DNA of 64,000 nucleotides from the NCBI GenBank assembly GCA_030706455.1, contig JAUZOL010000001.1, positions 124,001 to 188,000 on the forward strand, written 5' to 3'. Source of the stretch: Bacteroidota bacterium. Lineage in GTDB: Bacteria > Bacteroidota > Bacteroidia > Bacteroidales > Paludibacteraceae. Shown here one piece after another: positions 36,407-46,063 of this stretch. The first letter of the stretch is position 1, and every line of letters starts with the position of its first letter. The notes under the pieces are model-generated. The model made no database searches, was not told where the DNA came from, and saw nothing but the letters and a program-made list of their open reading frames with translations. Both the position numbers and the translations under genes were made by a program.

Positions 36407-38907
36407 GAAATACCTTAAAAGCCGTAACACTGGAAAGCCGTTTCCCACTGCTTTCCGTGGAGCACGATTGCATTGTCAGCAAGAATGCAGATATAACGGT
36501 CGCCTTCCGGGTGGAACTACCGGAACTCTTTACTGTCACCTCTACCGAATACGAAGCAATCCACTCAGCATGGGTCAAGGCGGTAAAGGTGCTGCCGGAC
36601 TATTCGATCGTACACAAGCAGGATTGGTTTATAAAAGAGAATTACCAGCCGGAAATGCAGCAAGAAGGCATGAGCTTTCTTGCCCGATCCTTCGAGCGTC
36701 ATTTCAACGAACGGCCCTATATGAATCATACCAGTTACCTGTTCCTGACTAAGACCACCAAGGAGCAGAGCCGTAGACAGAGTAATTTTTCCACCCTGTG
36801 CCGTGGATTTATCGTTCCAAAGGAGATTCAGGATAAGGAGACCGCAGTAAAGTTTTTAGAGAATGTCAGCCAGTTTGAGCGTATAGTCAACGATAGTGGC
36901 TTTGTTCACTTGAAACGTTTGACCACCGATGAAATTGTCGGTACATCCCAGAGTACCGGGATTATCGAGAAATACTTTTCGCTATCACAAGAGGATACCA
37001 CTTGTCTGCAAGACATCTCTCTTGCCGCTGCCGATATGCGGGTCGGAGACAACCTGCTTTGCCTGCATACGCTATCGGATGTCGAAGACCTTCCGTCACA
37101 GGTATCCACGGACGGACGCTATGAAAAGCTTTCGACCGACCGGAGTGATTGCCGCCTCTCATTTGCAGCTCCGGTGGGAGTATTGCTTTCCTGTAATCAC
37201 ATTTACAACCAGTACCTCTTTGTCGATGACCATGGGGAAAACCTCCGCCGGTTTGAAAAACAAGCCCGGAACATGCACTCGCTCTCGCGTTACAGCAGGG
37301 CCAACCAGATCAATAAAGAGTGGATCGAAAAATACCTGAACGAAGCCCATTCCTTCGGCTTGACTTCGGTGCGCTGCCATTGCAATGTGATGGCCTGGTC
37401 GGATGACCGGAATGAAATGAAACGCATCAAAAATGATGTGGGAAGCCAGTTGGCCTTGATGGAGTGCAAACCCCGTCACAATACGGTGGATACCCCAACA
37501 CTTTACTGGGCGGGTATTCCGGGTAATGAAGGGGATTTTCCGTCGGAAGAGAGTTTCTATACGTTTATCGAACAAGCCGTTTGCTTCTTTACTGAAGAAA
37601 CCAACTATCGAAGCTCACCCTCGCCCTTTGGTATCAAGATGGTGGATCGGCTAACTGGCAAACCCCTGCATGTGGATATTTCAGACCTACCCATGAAAAA
37701 GGGAATCATCACCAACCGCAATAAGTTTATCCTCGGACCATCGGGTTCGGGAAAATCGTTTTTCACCAACCACATGGTGCGGCAGTATTACGAACAGGGC
37801 ACTCATGTGCTGCTGGTGGATACCGGCAATTCCTATCTGGGACTCTGTGAAATGATCAACCGTAAAGCCAATGGCAAAGATGGGGTCTATTTTACCTATA
37901 CTGCAGAGAATCCAATTGCCTTCAATCCCTTTTATACCGATGACAGGGTATTTGATATAGAGAAGAAAGAGAGTATCAAGACACTGATCTTGACTCTCTG
38001 GAAACGGGATAATGAACCGCCGACACGATCTGAAGAGGTAGCTCTTTCCAATGCCGTCAGCCTTTATATCGAAAAGCTGAACACAGACAATATAGTCCCT
38101 TCGTTCAACACCTTCTACGAGTATGTAGGTGGGGAATACCGGAAGATACTGGCTGCTAAACAGGTACGGGAAAAAGATTTTGATGTGGCCAATTTTCTGA
38201 ATGTGTTGGAACCCTATTACAAAGGAGGGGAATACGATTACCTGCTGAATTCCGACAAACAATTGGATTTGTTGAACAAACGGTTTATTGTTTTTGAACT
38301 GGACAATATCAAGGATCATAAGATTCTCTTTCCGATCGTCACCATTATCATCATGGAGACTTTCATCAATAAAATGCGAAGGCTGAAAGGTGTCCGCAAA
38401 ATGATCCTGATCGAAGAGGCGTGGAAAGCCATTGCCAAGGAAGGGATGGCGGAGTACATCAAATACCTGTTCAAAACCGTCCGCAAGTTTTTCGGGGAGG
38501 CGATCGTGGTAACGCAGGAAGTGGATGACATCATTGCCAGTCCCATTGTCAAGGAATCCATCATCAACAATTCTGATTGTAAGATTCTGCTCGACCAGCG
38601 CAAATACATGAACAAGTTCGACAGTATCCAGTCACTGCTGGGATTGACCGACAAGGAGAAATCACAGGTGCTCTCCATCAACATGGCCAACCATCCTTCC
38701 CGAAGGTATAAAGAGGTGTGGATCGGTTTGGGGGGTGTGCAGTCAGCGGTCTATGCCACAGAGGTATCCCTGGAAGAATATTACACCTACACCACGGAAG
38801 AGACCGAAAAGATGGAACTCTTCCGTCTGACAGAGAAATTGGATGGAAACATCGAGTTGGCTATCAAACAGCTGGCGGAATCAAAACGAAATCAATCAAC
38901 ACTTTAA
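36403..38907 (+). CDS. traG: TraG, VirB4-type conjugation ATPase
   Basis: 834 aa from ATG 36403. Upstream in-frame TTG codons lie inside traF and are unlikely starts. Walker A is FILGPSGSGKSFFTNHMV near 445; Walker B is KMILIEEAWKAIAKEGMAEY near 680. A RAAS-like N-terminal domain precedes the ATPase. It powers pilus assembly and substrate transfer at the inner membrane. The following gene is not the expected traI but a surface/fimbrial cluster. Confidence 0.95.
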   Translation: MRNTLKAVTLESRFPLLSVEHDCIVSKNADITVAFRVELPELFTVTSTEYEAIHSAWVKAVKVLPDYSIVHKQDWFIKENYQPEMQQEGMSFLARSFERHFNERPYMNHTSYLFLTKTTKEQSRRQSNFSTLCRGFIVPKEIQDKETAVKFLENVSQFERIVNDSGFVHLKRLTTDEIVGTSQSTGIIEKYFSLSQEDTTCLQDISLAAADMRVGDNLLCLHTLSDVEDLPSQVSTDGRYEKLSTDRSDCRLSFAAPVGVLLSCNHIYNQYLFVDDHGENLRRFEKQARNMHSLSRYSRANQINKEWIEKYLNEAHSFGLTSVRCHCNVMAWSDDRNEMKRIKNDVGSQLALMECKPRHNTVDTPTLYWAGIPGNEGDFPSEESFYTFIEQAVCFFTEETNYRSSPSPFGIKMVDRLTGKPLHVDISDLPMKKGIITNRNKFILGPSGSGKSFFTNHMVRQYYEQGTHVLLVDTGNSYLGLCEMINRKANGKDGVYFTYTAENPIAFNPFYTDDRVFDIEKKESIKTLILTLWKRDNEPPTRSEEVALSNAVSLYIEKLNTDNIVPSFNTFYEYVGGEYRKILAAKQVREKDFDVANFLNVLEPYYKGGEYDYLLNSDKQLDLLNKRFIVFELDNIKDHKILFPIVTIIIMETFINKMRRLKGVRKMILIEEAWKAIAKEGMAEYIKYLFKTVRKFFGEAIVVTQEVDDIIASPIVKESIINNSDCKILLDQRKYMNKFDSIQSLLGLTDKEKSQVLSINMANHPSRRYKEVWIGLGGVQSAVYATEVSLEEYYTYTTEETEKMELFRLTEKLDGNIELAIKQLAESKRNQSTL

Positions 38908-38918
38908 TCATTGTACAC

Positions 38919-39452
38919 ATGCAAAAAATTATACTCATCTATGCATTAACGATACTCTTCACCTCGGAGATAAACGGCCAATTTTATTCACTTGGTACAA
39001 ACATCCCTGCTTTAGGAACTACCACACTAAACATGGAAGCCAGCATGACGCTCAATCGAAAATGGTCAGCTCATCTGCCGGTCTATTACAACCCGTTCGT
39101 ATTCAAAGACAATAAGAGATTACAAAACTTCACGCTACTGCCCGGTGTTCGTTACTGGCTCTTGGAATCATATGTGAATACGTTCGCCGGGGTGAATGCC
39201 ATCGGGTCAAAGTATCATTTGACCTTTGGCAACAATCGATACGAAGGACAGGCATACGGAATGGGATTAAGTGTAGGACATGCCTGGTTATTGTCTCCCC
39301 GCTGGAATTTGGAGATTGAAGGTGGCTTTGGGTATGTGTGGACTGATTATGTCCGGTATGAATGCGAAGAGTGTGGCCGGAAGAGAGGCGAGTTGACCCG
39401 ATGGATGCTAGTACCCAATAAGGTGGGATTTTCAATCGTCTACCTGTTTTAA
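38919..39452 (+). CDS. DUF3575-like outer-membrane protein
   Basis: 177 aa from ATG 38919, 11 bp after traG. A signal peptide (IILIYALTILFTSEINGQ) is followed by a beta-barrel-like sequence with NIPALGTTTLNMEASMTLNR, LPGVRYWLLESY, GQAYGMGLSVGHAWLLS and a terminal aromatic FSIVYLF, typical of outer-membrane insertion. DUF3575 proteins open fimbrial operons in Bacteroidales. Its location inside a tra operon suggests a surface role in mating. Confidence 0.75.
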   Translation: MQKIILIYALTILFTSEINGQFYSLGTNIPALGTTTLNMEASMTLNRKWSAHLPVYYNPFVFKDNKRLQNFTLLPGVRYWLLESYVNTFAGVNAIGSKYHLTFGNNRYEGQAYGMGLSVGHAWLLSPRWNLEIEGGFGYVWTDYVRYECEECGRKRGELTRWMLVPNKVGFSIVYLF

Positions 39453-39457
39453 TCTTG

Positions 39458-41653
39458 ATGGATATGAGAATAAAACGATTAAAATATCCAACCGTTTGGA
39501 TAATCCCGGTCATGGCAATTAACATTACAATGGTTGCTTCTTGTCGTTCTGGGCAAATAAGCACTGCTTCACGTGCCAATATTCATTTACCCGTGGAGCC
39601 GGCAGAAGATAGCACGATCCTGAAAAAACAGAAGGTGGATGACTCACCCTCTGTCGTGGAGCTAACGGATGATAACGGCAAGAAGACGCTTCATGCCCGG
39701 ATCGAGAGGGACAAACACGGGAATTCTCAAATATCGGTACGCCTGAAGGAGGTGACAGTTACCGCCAGAATGAAAAGCATTCCCGAACGGTTCGGCAAAG
39801 TGAATGTTGACTTTGTAGTATCAGTTCCCGAAGATTTGATAAACCGTCAATGGCAACTCAACCTCACTCCTCATTTGATGCAAGGCGGAACCCTCTCCAA
39901 TTTGGATGATGTGGTTATTAACGGAAAGGATTTCGGTCGCCTGCAACAAAAGCAATACGGCAAGTATGCAAAGTACCTGTCAAAAATAATTCCCGACAGC
40001 TTGTCCGACTTTTATTTTGTCAAGACAAAGGCATACAAAAAATATATCGACAGGTATAACCAATCAGAATTACACCGGGTATATAAAGATTCTCTGGATT
40101 TTGTAAACTACCGTCTCTACCTTGACAATATCAATCGGCGTCATGCACTTTTCAATGACAAGATGTACCGTAACAGGGAATGGTTAAGGAAGGTGATGGG
40201 TATTCCCGGAATCAAAGAACGCTTCGTTTATTTTGAGCAGGATACAACACATATAGCCGGAATTTATGACAAACGGTATTGGCAGATTGTCAACCTGCTG
40301 CCAGAGTTCCATCTGCTTCGCGATTTTTCTTACAAATACACCCCGTGGAAATACCGCAAGCCAAAATACGAGGAAGGCTATGTCAATACCTACAAACCGG
40401 TTTCTTCAGAAGATTCAGTCACCATCAAAAAACTGTTTCTAAAACGCAATCGCATTGCACGCAACCAGAAACTGATCGACAATAAGAACCTTGCTTTTAG
40501 CCGAATGATAAAATTCCCCCGCAATGATCGTGCACGGTTAGACACGGTTATTTACAGCAATGGAAAGTTTGAATACCATTACAAGCAAGAGGTGATGGCG
40601 GATGAAAACAACCGGCAGATGAAAGTCTTTCTGGACGGGTATGTCCGGTCCTTCAAAGGCGAAAATCTCGCCCTACCACATTCCGATACGCTGAATTATA
40701 CCGTATCGTCCATGGTACAATTTCTGGATACAACGCCACACTATTTACGCAAGATTATCGAGCGTAAAGTGACCTCTTCCCTTCGGGCAAACATCACATT
40801 CAGATCGGGCAAATCCGATATGGATATTGACTTGGCAGATAACCGTGCAGAGCTCGGCAAAATACAGGAAATGACCAATCAATTGACAAAGACCGGAGAA
40901 TTTGTAATGGATAGCATCTCGCTATCGGCCGGTTGTTCCCCCGAAGGTTTGTTCCGGTTCAATTTGATGTTGTCTAAAAAACGTGCAGAATCGATACGTG
41001 GCTATCTCGCTAAAAATCTTTCGGATATTGAAGGCATCGGCAAGATGCTGCGCTCGTATTCCAAAGCGGAAGACTGGCAAGGGTTATCGGAATTGGTCCA
41101 GGACTCACTCATTAGTATAAACAAACAGCAAATACTCAATCTAATCGCTTCGGCGGGTGATCCCGACAAAAAAGAGACAGAGATACGGCAAACGTACCCT
41201 GTGGAATACAAGACTATCCGGGAAAGGTTGTATCCAAAACTGCGGGCGGTTGATTTCATCTTCCACGTGCATCGCAAAGGAATGGTCAAAGACACCATCC
41301 ATACCACAGAACCCGATACAGTCTATGCGAAAGGAATGAAGCTGATGCTCAAACGTAAATACAGTACCGCCTTGCAGGTGTTAACCGAGTACAACGACTA
41401 CAATACAGCCATTTGCCTGATGAGCCTCGGATACAATCAGGCTGCCTGCAACCTGCTGATGGGTCAAGTGGAAACTGCCAATAGCGAATACTTGCTCTCC
41501 GTATTGGCTTCACGTAATGGAAACACTGAAGAGGCCGTGAAACGTTACCTACATTCCGTCAAACTCGATCCCTCCAAACGCTTCCGGGGAAGATTAGATC
41601 CGGAAATCAACAAGCTGATCAAGGAGTTCAACCTGAATAAAGATTTTCAATAA
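39458..41653 (+). CDS. DUF3868/OmpA-like lipoprotein with TPR-like tail
   Basis: 731 aa from ATG 39458. A lipoprotein signal ends MVASC. The N-terminal half (SVRLKEVTVTARMKSIPERF) is DUF3868-like. The region near 480-540 resembles an OmpA peptidoglycan-binding fold (ISLSAGCSPEGLFRFNLMLS, then KKRAESIRGYLAKNL). The C-terminus has TPR-like helices (KYSTALQVLTEYNDYNTAIC, ASRNGNTEEAVKRYLHSVKL). Such proteins anchor fimbriae to the cell wall in Bacteroidales Mfa/Fim operons. It starts 5 bp after the DUF3575 gene. Confidence 0.75.
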   Translation: MDMRIKRLKYPTVWIIPVMAINITMVASCRSGQISTASRANIHLPVEPAEDSTILKKQKVDDSPSVVELTDDNGKKTLHARIERDKHGNSQISVRLKEVTVTARMKSIPERFGKVNVDFVVSVPEDLINRQWQLNLTPHLMQGGTLSNLDDVVINGKDFGRLQQKQYGKYAKYLSKIIPDSLSDFYFVKTKAYKKYIDRYNQSELHRVYKDSLDFVNYRLYLDNINRRHALFNDKMYRNREWLRKVMGIPGIKERFVYFEQDTTHIAGIYDKRYWQIVNLLPEFHLLRDFSYKYTPWKYRKPKYEEGYVNTYKPVSSEDSVTIKKLFLKRNRIARNQKLIDNKNLAFSRMIKFPRNDRARLDTVIYSNGKFEYHYKQEVMADENNRQMKVFLDGYVRSFKGENLALPHSDTLNYTVSSMVQFLDTTPHYLRKIIERKVTSSLRANITFRSGKSDMDIDLADNRAELGKIQEMTNQLTKTGEFVMDSISLSAGCSPEGLFRFNLMLSKKRAESIRGYLAKNLSDIEGIGKMLRSYSKAEDWQGLSELVQDSLISINKQQILNLIASAGDPDKKETEIRQTYPVEYKTIRERLYPKLRAVDFIFHVHRKGMVKDTIHTTEPDTVYAKGMKLMLKRKYSTALQVLTEYNDYNTAICLMSLGYNQAACNLLMGQVETANSEYLLSVLASRNGNTEEAVKRYLHSVKLDPSKRFRGRLDPEINKLIKEFNLNKDFQ

Positions 41654-41668
41654 CAAAACCTATTCACA

Positions 41669-42508
41669 ATGAAATTAGTACAAATCATATCCTCTCTTTG
41701 CCTTGGAGTCCTGCTGACCTCCTGCAATCTGATAGATTTCTCTGAAAAGTGCACCTATCATGGCAATGTCAATGTCCGTTTCGACTGGCAAAATCTACCG
41801 ACAGGCAGTGCAGTTCCGAAACAAATGAGAACCGTATTCCTCTTGGATGGTGTTCCGCAAACGGCATATGACCTTCTGGGAGATACCCTCTTGTCTTCCG
41901 TAAAGGCAGGAAAATACACCGTACTATCTTATAATCCGGCAATGGGAATAACCATCGAAAACAATAAGGCAAGCTTACCTGTTTATTCCAAAGACAACAC
42001 AACATATACAACACAGGCACCCCTGCTCTATGTGGCAAAGTCGGATGTGACGGTTCAACCCTTTGAAACCACTCTTTGTCAGCTTTCACCCAAATGCTGC
42101 ACTCAACAGATCAACATCGACTTTGTGGTTATCAAGGAAAATATCAACTGTGATTTAATTGGTTTGACGGGAGAATTGGAAGGTGTATCCACAGGGTACA
42201 ACCTGTATGAAGGAACAATGAAAAAAGAATTTGCCTCCCTGCCTTTTACATCCCTCCGGCTGCAAGGAAACACTTTTACAACCAACCTGAAGGTTTTCGG
42301 AATAAACAGTACGAACAATGCAATGACGGTGTCTCTTCAATTGTCTGACGGCGCAATTTTTACACAAGCGATTGACCTGAAAGACGTTTTCAAGAATTTT
42401 ACCGCACCTGCCATCCAATTATCACTGGAAATCCATTTGACCGGATTAGGCATGACCATCGATCTAGCCGACTGGCATCTGGTAAATCAGGGATATCTGG
42501 AATTATAA
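41669..42508 (+). CDS. DUF5119 fimbrial-operon lipoprotein
   Basis: 279 aa. The lipoprotein signal is CLGVLLTSCNLIDFSEKC. Two immunoglobulin-like halves follow, with VRFDWQNLPTGSAVPKQMR, a structure-building YTVLSYNP and a C-terminal ITIDLADWHLVNQG-like segment seen in DUF5119/Mfa-like proteins. It probably links or caps the fimbria at the outer membrane. It precedes two fimbrillin genes. Confidence 0.78.
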   Translation: MKLVQIISSLCLGVLLTSCNLIDFSEKCTYHGNVNVRFDWQNLPTGSAVPKQMRTVFLLDGVPQTAYDLLGDTLLSSVKAGKYTVLSYNPAMGITIENNKASLPVYSKDNTTYTTQAPLLYVAKSDVTVQPFETTLCQLSPKCCTQQINIDFVVIKENINCDLIGLTGELEGVSTGYNLYEGTMKKEFASLPFTSLRLQGNTFTTNLKVFGINSTNNAMTVSLQLSDGAIFTQAIDLKDVFKNFTAPAIQLSLEIHLTGLGMTIDLADWHLVNQGYLEL

Positions 42509-42620
42509 ATCCGATAGGAGTTTCCTAAATATAAAAAAACAGGTCTGGCCTTCGGTAGCGCGCACTGGAGAACAGGATCTGAGTAGTTCAATCATCGATA
42601 ACAATTAAAAAACAAGTTTT

Positions 42621-43583
42621 ATGAGACTTATAATACAAACACTGTGTATCGCAACAGCAGTTGCTTTATCAACCGTCATAGTCAGTTGTTCAAAAGAAGA
42701 CAAAGACATGGTGACGGATTCAATCAGTACGGATCAATCATCATTAAAAGTTGAAGCCGGCATATATAACAGCCGGAGTTTGGTATCCGCCGGGACAATT
42801 TCTGCTTTTCCGTCCGGGGCGTCTTTGGGATTATTCATCACTCCCAATACCTTGGATAATTATTATGACACCAAGGATAATAGTGCCAATGTCAAAGCGA
42901 CCTACCTATCATCAGCATGGAGTCTGACACCTCCGGTTCTGCTGACCAGCACTACTGCCTATGTGTATGCTTACTATCCGTATAACGCATCAGCAAGTGA
43001 TGCGCATGCCATACCGGTAGATCATACCAGCCAGACCGATTACATGTACGGCAAGTACAATAGCGGTGTCAATCGGCTCAGTTCTACGGTCAACATCTCC
43101 ATGAAGCATGCTCTGTCCATGATCCAGTTCAAACTTTCCAAGACAGATTTCCCTTGGACAGGCCAACTCACCAAAATAGAGATTGCCAACAAATCCGGGA
43201 AAACAGTCTTATACAGTGCCGGAACAATGGAAATAGCCAAAGGGGCGATTACCTATACCAACGGACAAAATGCATCCGCCTCTATTGAGAACAGTGAAGG
43301 ACTGCTTACCATTCCAACGACTGCTTCTACCGACGAGTCAACCTATCCGAAGCTGTTGGTTTTACCTGTTGCTAATTCCGGCGCAACAGGAGACCTCGTA
43401 ATGAAATTTACCATTGACGGCAAAGTATATACCTGTGATGTGCCGGCAGGTACAGTCTGGGGTGCCGGCACAAAAAACACCTATACGGTAACCATTCAAG
43501 GACATGAACTCAAACTGGATACCAATGTGACCATAGAAGATTGGCTTTCCGGTATCACAGGATCCGTTGCTCCCATTCTCTAA
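42621..43583 (+). CDS. Fimbrillin family protein
   Basis: 320 aa. Lipoprotein signal VALSTVIVSCSKED. The fold is that of FimA/Mfa-type pilins: a first domain with FPSGASLGLFITP, AYVYAYYPYNAS and KHALSMIQFKLSK, and a second ending VPAGTVWGAGTKNTYTVTI and VTIEDW. Secreted pilins of this family are matured by an Arg/Lys protease and polymerise by strand exchange. A strong terminator follows at 43597-43632. Confidence 0.88.
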   Translation: MRLIIQTLCIATAVALSTVIVSCSKEDKDMVTDSISTDQSSLKVEAGIYNSRSLVSAGTISAFPSGASLGLFITPNTLDNYYDTKDNSANVKATYLSSAWSLTPPVLLTSTTAYVYAYYPYNASASDAHAIPVDHTSQTDYMYGKYNSGVNRLSSTVNISMKHALSMIQFKLSKTDFPWTGQLTKIEIANKSGKTVLYSAGTMEIAKGAITYTNGQNASASIENSEGLLTIPTTASTDESTYPKLLVLPVANSGATGDLVMKFTIDGKVYTCDVPAGTVWGAGTKNTYTVTIQGHELKLDTNVTIEDWLSGITGSVAPIL

Positions 43584-43596
43584 CCAAAGTCAGCGC

Positions 43597-43632
43597 AGGA
43601 GGACGGAAAGGGATTTTTCGTCCTCCTTTTTT
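43597..43632 (+). terminator. Intrinsic terminator after fimbrillin gene
   Basis: Arms AGGAGGACG (43597-43605) and CGTCCTCCT (43619-43627) are followed by a run of T to 43632. It may reduce expression of the second fimbrillin and the downstream traI-traQ genes, or indicate a separate promoter for them. Confidence 0.85.
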
Positions 43633-43655
43633 CTTACATCTAAAACGCTTAATTT

Positions 43656-45383
43656 ATGAAATTTAGACTAATACTATACCTAACTTCTGTCATTACACTT
43701 TTTGCTTGCGATGGAAAAGGCATTGAAGAACTTCTTTCCGATCCACCTCACTCTCTGAGCAAAGAAGTGAGTTTTACCAGCATGAAAAGCTCTGCCTCGG
43801 ATACAAATTTCAAAACAGGGGATGAGATCGGTATCTATGCTGTTAAACGTATCGGATCCGACAAGGGAACGTTACTTTCATCGGGTAACGCTGCCGATAA
43901 CAAACGCTTCCGTTATGACGGCAGTCAATTCGTGGCTGCCAGTGATGCGGATAAAATCTATTTTGAAGACGGAACGGTATTCGACTACTATGCCTATTAT
44001 CCCTATACATCAGGAATCAGTGATGTTACTGCTTTCAACTTCAGTGTTTCATCTGACCAAACCGTCAATTATTCAGTAAATGACCTGTGTTGGGCCAGTA
44101 ATGAATCGGGAGCAATGGGTAGTCCCATCAGTTTGAGCTTCAAGCATAAACTATCTATGGTCCAAGCTACGTTCAAAGCCGGATCGGGGAAAAGCGTGAC
44201 ATCAGCCAGCATCAACGGAATCGTACCCGATGCCACACTAAACCTTCAGACCGGGGCAGTTTCAACACTCGGTAACATTGGGCATTCCATCAATATGTAC
44301 TCCTATGGAGGAAGCGACGGCATCTATGTCTTCCGCAGCCTGCAACCTGCACAAACATTGAAGAATGGAAATTTATTGTTTTCCTTTACTATTGACGGAC
44401 AGGAGCGGCAGTACAAAGCTTCGGATGATCTGGCAATGGCCGAGGGAACGAAATATTTCTTTGATTTCGGTCTGAAATATAAGATAAACACCACTGCCGG
44501 TGCAAATGGTACGGTCAGTGGAGGTGGTATTTATGATTGTGGACAATCCGTCATCGTATCTGCCCTTGCTGCATCCGGTTATTCCTGTGACGGATGGTTT
44601 GAAGGGGGAACTTTGGTGAGCTCCAGCAAGGATTACACCTTCAATGTCCTGGCGGACCGCAATCTGGAAGCACGGTTCTCCCAGCAGAAAGCATTAATAT
44701 CGCTTACTACAACCGGAAGAGGGACAACGGGTGGCGCCGGAGAGTACGTGATCGGTCAAAGCTGTACCGTCACGGCTACAGAATATCCGTCCTATTATTT
44801 TGCCGGATGGTTTGACGGGGGAATACAGGTTTCAGCATCTTCCTCTTATACTTTTACCGTGACCGGATCACGGACATTGGAAGCCCGGTTTCTTCCACGG
44901 GATGTCTATGTGGAGGTGAAATTTGTCAGTATGGGTTTAGGTGTGCTGGGCGATGGGCCATTAGCATATGGCTCCGTCAAAATCAATCCATATTATTTTC
45001 AGGACGGACAAAGGATGATCTATTACCCTGAATACAACCTGAACGTTTTTCTATCCTTTACCTACAACGCGGCACAAGCTTCCAATGGTGCCAATTTGGG
45101 ATCAAGAACCTGCACAGGAATTCCCTTGAGTATCGCACCCTACAGCAGTTATAATTTTTATCACCTTTTCTACTGGAGTGATGCCATGGTATCCACGAAC
45201 CGAATGACGGACCTGACATCTATTTTGAATATGAGGCTTGACCGTTCACAAGATACAAGTATACGCAAATACATCTTTATGGATAGTTCCATCGACTTCT
45301 ATCGAACAAGTCCGTTTGATAGCGATGAGAACAATTACATATTCATCAAGTCCTTGACCAATCAAAAGAACAGCAACTATTGA
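43656..45383 (+). CDS. Fimbrillin-like protein with two bacterial surface repeats
   Basis: 575 aa. Lipoprotein-like signal SVITLFACDGKG. The N-terminal 270 residues follow the fimbrillin plan (FKTGDEIGIYAVK, FDYYAYYPYTS, FKHKLSMVQATFK). Two tandem Bacteroides/Listeria-type repeats come next, each about 70 aa and ending DGWFEGG...NLEARF and AGWFDGG...TLEARF. A unique C-terminal domain of about 165 residues could be an adhesin tip. It is the last surface gene before traI. Confidence 0.82.
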   Translation: MKFRLILYLTSVITLFACDGKGIEELLSDPPHSLSKEVSFTSMKSSASDTNFKTGDEIGIYAVKRIGSDKGTLLSSGNAADNKRFRYDGSQFVAASDADKIYFEDGTVFDYYAYYPYTSGISDVTAFNFSVSSDQTVNYSVNDLCWASNESGAMGSPISLSFKHKLSMVQATFKAGSGKSVTSASINGIVPDATLNLQTGAVSTLGNIGHSINMYSYGGSDGIYVFRSLQPAQTLKNGNLLFSFTIDGQERQYKASDDLAMAEGTKYFFDFGLKYKINTTAGANGTVSGGGIYDCGQSVIVSALAASGYSCDGWFEGGTLVSSSKDYTFNVLADRNLEARFSQQKALISLTTTGRGTTGGAGEYVIGQSCTVTATEYPSYYFAGWFDGGIQVSASSSYTFTVTGSRTLEARFLPRDVYVEVKFVSMGLGVLGDGPLAYGSVKINPYYFQDGQRMIYYPEYNLNVFLSFTYNAAQASNGANLGSRTCTGIPLSIAPYSSYNFYHLFYWSDAMVSTNRMTDLTSILNMRLDRSQDTSIRKYIFMDSSIDFYRTSPFDSDENNYIFIKSLTNQKNSNY

Positions 45384-45431
45384 TCCTGTAGACTGAAACG
45401 AACTTTTAATAAAATCAAAAATCTTTCGAAT

Positions 45432-46061
45432 ATGCAAATACGAACTTTTTTATTGTGCTTGGGCTTTATGCTCTTCACACTGCACTCATCCGCCCAGTTT
45501 GTAGTGACCGACCCGACCAATCTGGCTCAGAGCATTGTCAATACTACCCGTAACGTTGTGGAGACCTCCACAACAGCGTCCAATATGATTAAGAATTTCG
45601 AACAGACGGTAAAAATTTATCAGCAAGGAAAGGAATATTATGATGGTCTCAAATCGGTTCATGATCTGGTTAAAGATGCCAAGAAGGTGCAGAATACCAT
45701 CCTTTTGGTAGGGGACATCTCCGATATTTACGTCACTAATTTTCAAAAGATGTTGTCCGATTCCCACTATCGGGCAGATGAGTTAAGTGCCATTGCTTTC
45801 GGATATGCCAAACTGTTGGAAGAAGCATCCGATATGTTGCTGGAGCTAAAAGATGTGGTCAACGTAAACGGTTTGTCAATGACCGACAGCGAACGCATGG
45901 CAATCATCAGTGATGTATACGACCGTTTGAAAAAGCATCGTAATCTGGTTGCCTATTACACCCGCAAGAACATCTCCGTTTCCTACTTAAGGGCAAAGAA
46001 GGCCGGTGACACGGATCGTGTGATGTCTCTTTACGGAAGTGCCAACGACAAATACTGGTAA
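45432..46061 (+). CDS. traI: TraI, DUF4141 (VirB5-like)
   Basis: 209 aa. Signal peptide LLCLGFMLFTLHSSAQ, then long helices (NMIKNFEQTVKIYQQGKEYY) and the conserved end RAKKAGDTDRVMSLYGSAN. DUF4141 proteins are the likely pilus-tip or VirB5 equivalents of Bacteroides elements. traJ starts 2 bp later. Confidence 0.9.
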   Translation: MQIRTFLLCLGFMLFTLHSSAQFVVTDPTNLAQSIVNTTRNVVETSTTASNMIKNFEQTVKIYQQGKEYYDGLKSVHDLVKDAKKVQNTILLVGDISDIYVTNFQKMLSDSHYRADELSAIAFGYAKLLEEASDMLLELKDVVNVNGLSMTDSERMAIISDVYDRLKKHRNLVAYYTRKNISVSYLRAKKAGDTDRVMSLYGSANDKYW

Positions 46062-46063
46062 CC

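Noticed and set aside
37687-38319. 210-aa minus-strand ORF
   Set aside because: It is a shadow of traG, which has intact Walker motifs on the other strand.
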